Positions 5,898-8,367 of a stretch of 8,367 bases of DNA are shown in pieces (position 1 is the stretch's first letter; each line of letters opens with the position of its first letter). The position numbers and the translations under genes were made by a program. The notes under the pieces were generated by a model. It made no database searches and had not been told where the DNA came from. It worked only from the letters and a program-made list of their open reading frames with translations. The stretch comes from Gammaproteobacteria bacterium (lineage in GTDB: Bacteria; Pseudomonadota; Gammaproteobacteria; Granulosicoccales; Granulosicoccaceae): NCBI GenBank assembly GCA_020444765.1, contig JAGRHW010000149.1, positions 1 to 8,367 on the forward strand, written 5' to 3'.

Positions 5898-8033
5898 ATG
5901 GGTTTATTGAAATTGCATGTAAAGTCGGCGCAATCGCGACGGTATTGGGGCGTGTGTTTGTTCGGCGGGGCGATTGCCTGTTGCCTGCCGGGTCTGGCGC
6001 GCAGTGACGACAGTTGCGTGGCGGAAGTGGAGTCGGTGGGCTTGTGGGACGCCGATGACGATACGCTGATTTACACGCTGTCTGACATAGATGTGGTGGA
6101 TCTCGAGTATCTCGACAGCAATATCACATTTGTGGCCGAGGTCAGCGCCTGTACCGCCAGCGTTGCGTTTGTACTGAACGGCAGCGAAGTGGCCGTCGAG
6201 AATAACGCGCCTTTATCTATGACCGGCGACGATGAGGGTGATTTGCATCCCTGGGAGGAGGCAGCTTCCGGCAGCTACGAGCTGCAGGTCATACCTTATA
6301 CCGGGACCGGCAAAAGTGGTACGGCGGGCCGGGCTCTGACCCGTCACTTCGATGTCGTCGATGAAGACGACTGCTATCCGACCCTGGGTGAGATTGCGCT
6401 CTTCGATGTTGTCGGGGAGCGAAAAATGCAGGTCCTGAACCGACACAACACCATCGACTCGTCTGGATTGCCGGCCGAGATGGCCATAGGCGCCGCGGCG
6501 GGCAGCTGCATCCAGAGCGTGACTATTCACGTCAACGGCGTTCGTCACCGGGTCGAGAACAGTGCGCCGTATTTTACCGATGGCGATGATGCCGGCGACC
6601 CGCATCCGAGTGATATTTTTGATGTCGAGCAGCTTGAGGTGCGTTTTACCCCCTGGAGCGAGGACAACGAGGGCGGCATTGCCGGCGACAGCCGCACCGT
6701 GAGTATCGAATTTACCGCGCCGCGTATTGCTCACACGGTCAGCAACGACATTGCCGACTACCTGTATTTGTCGGCCAATTTCGCTGACCCCATTCGCAGC
6801 CTCAAACCCGGTCCGAGCGCCTATTCGCCGGAGTTTGGCGACAGCGATTACGCGCGTCACGGTTCGAGTGTGGGTGAGGATCAGGATGAATACGATTCCT
6901 TCGACGACAACTACTATTACACGGTTGACCCCGATGGTCTGCGCACCACGCTGGCGGACTGGAAAGCCCTGCACGGTATCACCGATCGTTTTGGCAGCCT
7001 CAATGCGGATGTGGTCAACGCCCGTTATGTCAACGCCTACGATCTGGGATTCGGTCGGGATATGTACTGTCTTGAAACCAGTACCTTCGACAGCCGCGCC
7101 TTCCCTTGTGTGGTGGAAAACTACCAGGTCAACGGTGGCGACACGAACTTTGTTGCCAGCGTCGCCATGGAGCGCGTTTACGCCGAGTCCAGTTCCGGCA
7201 GCGGGCGCTATTACACCGCGTTTTTTGTCTATGACGCCGGTGGCCGCCGGATCAATGCAATCGATCTCGACGGCAAGGGTTCCAAGCGTGTTCCCGAGGC
7301 CTGCTGGGCCTGTCACGATGGCGGCATGAGTCGTATCGGTTCGCGCGGCGGCCAGTATCTGGCTTTCGACACCGAGCTCTTTCGCAACTTCCCCGGTGCG
7401 CCGACGGTGGCCGCGCAGTCTGCGCAATTTGAAGCGCTCAACCGCATCGTCAACCGTGTGGCCGAAGCCGAGACCCGTACTGCCTACGATAACGACAATC
7501 ACGTTAATATCAAACGCCTGATCGAGCGTTTCGAGGACGCGCGCCATACAAGCGAACTGTCTGGTGCACCGGACTCACATCGGCGTAACGGGCAGGCGGA
7601 AATCTACTCACGCTATTGCCGTACCTGCCATGTCACGCAAACCCCGTTCGAGCAGCCGGGTGAGGGCGGACGCGACTTCGCCTATCTGAGCTACGGCGAG
7701 GATTTGCCGAGTCCGAACGGCTCGCGCGGAACCTTTAACTGCCTGTTGTGCCATCAGCCGACAAACCTTGAGCAGCTTGGGAGTGTGAAAGGGTTTTATT
7801 CACGTCCGACCATTGATACCAGCGAAGCGGGCAAGTTCAAGGAAGTGGTCTGCGGGCAGTTTGATGCTGAAGCGGTGACTTTGCCGGAAAAGCAAATGCC
7901 GAACGCCCGGGAAACCCACAAGCGCCTGATCGAGGAGCACACCGACAGCGGTGCGCATGGTTTCAGAAGCGTGCGCAGCGACAGTGTTATCCGTACCACC
8001 TTTGGCTGTGACTCCATACCGGATCTGCGCTAG
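5898..8033 (+). CDS. Exported trihaem c-type cytochrome-like protein with duplicated Ig-like domains
   Basis: A 711-residue exported protein. The signal peptide is about 1-36 (SRRYWGVCLFGGAIACCLPGLARS). A lipid attachment at Cys28 (AIAC) is a weaker alternative, and the RR is unlikely to mean Tat export because haem c is attached after unfolded Sec export. Two Ig-like repeats follow, about 40-152 and 159-272. They share a Cys pair (40/84 and 159/204), a VNG/LNG turn, VEN-x-AP and a GDD-x-GD-x-HP motif. The middle region (280-465) contains ARYVNAYDLGFGRDMYC (375-391), which I associate with certain secreted cytochrome-like proteins. Three CXXCH haem sites follow: CWACH (469-473), CRTCH (574-578) and CLLCH (615-619). 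MP at 667-668, in QMPNARETHKR, is a possible Met axial ligand. A role in periplasmic or extracellular electron transfer, or as a haem-containing oxidoreductase, is inferred. AGGAG (5886-5890) lies 7 nt before the ATG. The gene is monocistronic with its own terminator. Confidence 0.85.
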   Translation: MGLLKLHVKSAQSRRYWGVCLFGGAIACCLPGLARSDDSCVAEVESVGLWDADDDTLIYTLSDIDVVDLEYLDSNITFVAEVSACTASVAFVLNGSEVAVENNAPLSMTGDDEGDLHPWEEAASGSYELQVIPYTGTGKSGTAGRALTRHFDVVDEDDCYPTLGEIALFDVVGERKMQVLNRHNTIDSSGLPAEMAIGAAAGSCIQSVTIHVNGVRHRVENSAPYFTDGDDAGDPHPSDIFDVEQLEVRFTPWSEDNEGGIAGDSRTVSIEFTAPRIAHTVSNDIADYLYLSANFADPIRSLKPGPSAYSPEFGDSDYARHGSSVGEDQDEYDSFDDNYYYTVDPDGLRTTLADWKALHGITDRFGSLNADVVNARYVNAYDLGFGRDMYCLETSTFDSRAFPCVVENYQVNGGDTNFVASVAMERVYAESSSGSGRYYTAFFVYDAGGRRINAIDLDGKGSKRVPEACWACHDGGMSRIGSRGGQYLAFDTELFRNFPGAPTVAAQSAQFEALNRIVNRVAEAETRTAYDNDNHVNIKRLIERFEDARHTSELSGAPDSHRRNGQAEIYSRYCRTCHVTQTPFEQPGEGGRDFAYLSYGEDLPSPNGSRGTFNCLLCHQPTNLEQLGSVKGFYSRPTIDTSEAGKFKEVVCGQFDAEAVTLPEKQMPNARETHKRLIEEHTDSGAHGFRSVRSDSVIRTTFGCDSIPDLR

Positions 8034-8053
8034 TCGCCTCGCAGTTGATTGGC

Positions 8054-8084
8054 AAAGCCGCTCCGTGCCGGGGCGGCTTTTGTT
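8054..8084 (+). terminator. Rho-independent terminator of the multihaem gene
   Basis: Arms AAGCCGCTCC (8055-8064) and GGGGCGGCTT (8070-8079) form a 10-bp stem with a single G-U pair and a GTGCC loop; A8054/T8080 extends it. A T-rich tail (TTGTTG) follows. It lies 20 bp after the stop codon. Confidence 0.88.
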
Positions 8085-8149
8085 GTCTGTATGTTTCTGA
8101 TGCTGGTATCACGGGATGCTAGGTGCCAAGTGTGTTGACAGGTCAGGAG

Positions 8150-8367
8150 GGGGATTCATTGTGGCCACCGGACAGTCCGCAGCTGGATTCCCGCCTGCGC
8201 GGGAATGACGGCGGTGTGATACTTTCTTCGTCATCCCCGAACGCTTTAGTCGGGGATCCAGTATCGTAACCGGACAGTCCGCGACTGGATTCCCGCCTGA
8301 GCGGGAATGACAGCGGCGTGATATTTTCCCGGCAACCACTTCGTCATCCCCGAGTGTTGTTGTCGGG
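8150..8367. repeat. Cluster of two alternating palindromic repeat types
   Basis: Two hairpin types alternate. Type 1, ATTCCCGC-N4-GCGGGAAT, occurs at 8187-8206 and 8289-8308. Type 2, ATCCCCGA-N9-TCGGGGAT, occurs at 8233-8257 and, cut by the window end, from 8346. The unit beginning ACCGGACAGTCCGC repeats at 8167 and 8269, a 102-bp period. The stretch GGGGATTCATTG at 8150 matches GGGGATCCAGTA at 8252 at the same period, so the cluster begins with the decayed end of an earlier unit. The second unit carries about 11 extra bases (around 8329-8339) before its type 2 hairpin. Type 1 fits the ATTCCC-N8-GGGAAT pattern known as dRS3 in Neisseria, and similar repeats are widespread in proteobacterial intergenic DNA. 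Confidence 0.85.

Noticed and set aside
5930..5945. Tat signal (RR in SRRYWG) on the multihaem protein
   Set aside because: It does not match the full twin-arginine consensus, and c-type haem proteins are normally exported unfolded by Sec.
6213..7547. Long 444-residue open frame on the minus strand
   Set aside because: It is antisense to the multihaem gene. The plus-strand frame has a signal peptide, three CXXCH motifs, an SD and a terminator, so this is a codon-bias shadow.
8109..8339. Minus-strand 76-residue open frame with two HSRxGGNP-like segments
   Set aside because: It is the translation of the palindromic repeats (a common artefact), with no SD and no independent protein character.
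8150..8367. CRISPR array
   Set aside because: Only two units, long palindromic and similar throughout, with no unique spacers of uniform length.

Overview
The window reads as chromosomal DNA of a gammaproteobacterium, moderately GC-rich by eye. The reasons are a Tas-type aldo/keto reductase, a typical proteobacterial GlmS, a secreted protein ending in a GlyGly-CTERM-like sorting tail (known mainly from gammaproteobacteria with rhombosortase), and intergenic repeats of the ATTCCC-N8-GGGAAT type. The genus cannot be named from the sequence.

Layout. 1-98: dispersed repeat, one good hairpin copy and one decayed half copy. 102-1145 (-): Tas-like aldo/keto reductase. 1146-1311: divergent intergenic region with a 22-bp near-palindrome. 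1312-1581 (+): small unrecognised helical protein, 29 bp before glmS. 1611-3434 (+): glmS. 3438-3461: perfect palindromic hairpin that best terminates the convergent minus-strand unit. 3490-3839 (-): a two-gene mini-operon of a ribbon-helix-helix (RHH) DNA-binding protein and a 40-residue lysine-rich coiled-coil microprotein, read from a promoter embedded in a 28-bp AT-rich palindrome. 4156-5124 (+): secreted beta-sandwich-like protein with a GlyGly-CTERM-like tail. 5155-5640 (-): small lipoprotein. 5898-8033 (+): exported protein with two Ig-like repeats and three CXXCH haem sites, followed by a terminator. 8150-8367: repeat cluster, inverted relative to the copy at the window start.

How the genes relate. 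glmS (amino-sugar and cell-wall precursor synthesis) and the reductase are housekeeping or general metabolism. The small gene before glmS is probably co-transcribed with it. The RHH/microprotein unit looks self-contained and autoregulated. The 4156-8033 block holds three exported proteins (a membrane-anchored or processed surface protein, a lipoprotein and a multihaem protein) on alternating strands, so it is not one operon. A shared envelope role is possible but unproven.

The most distinctive items are the RHH-operator-microprotein module, the duplicated disulfide-bearing Ig-like domain fused to a trihaem cytochrome, and the alternating two-hairpin repeat family found in inverted orientation at both window ends.
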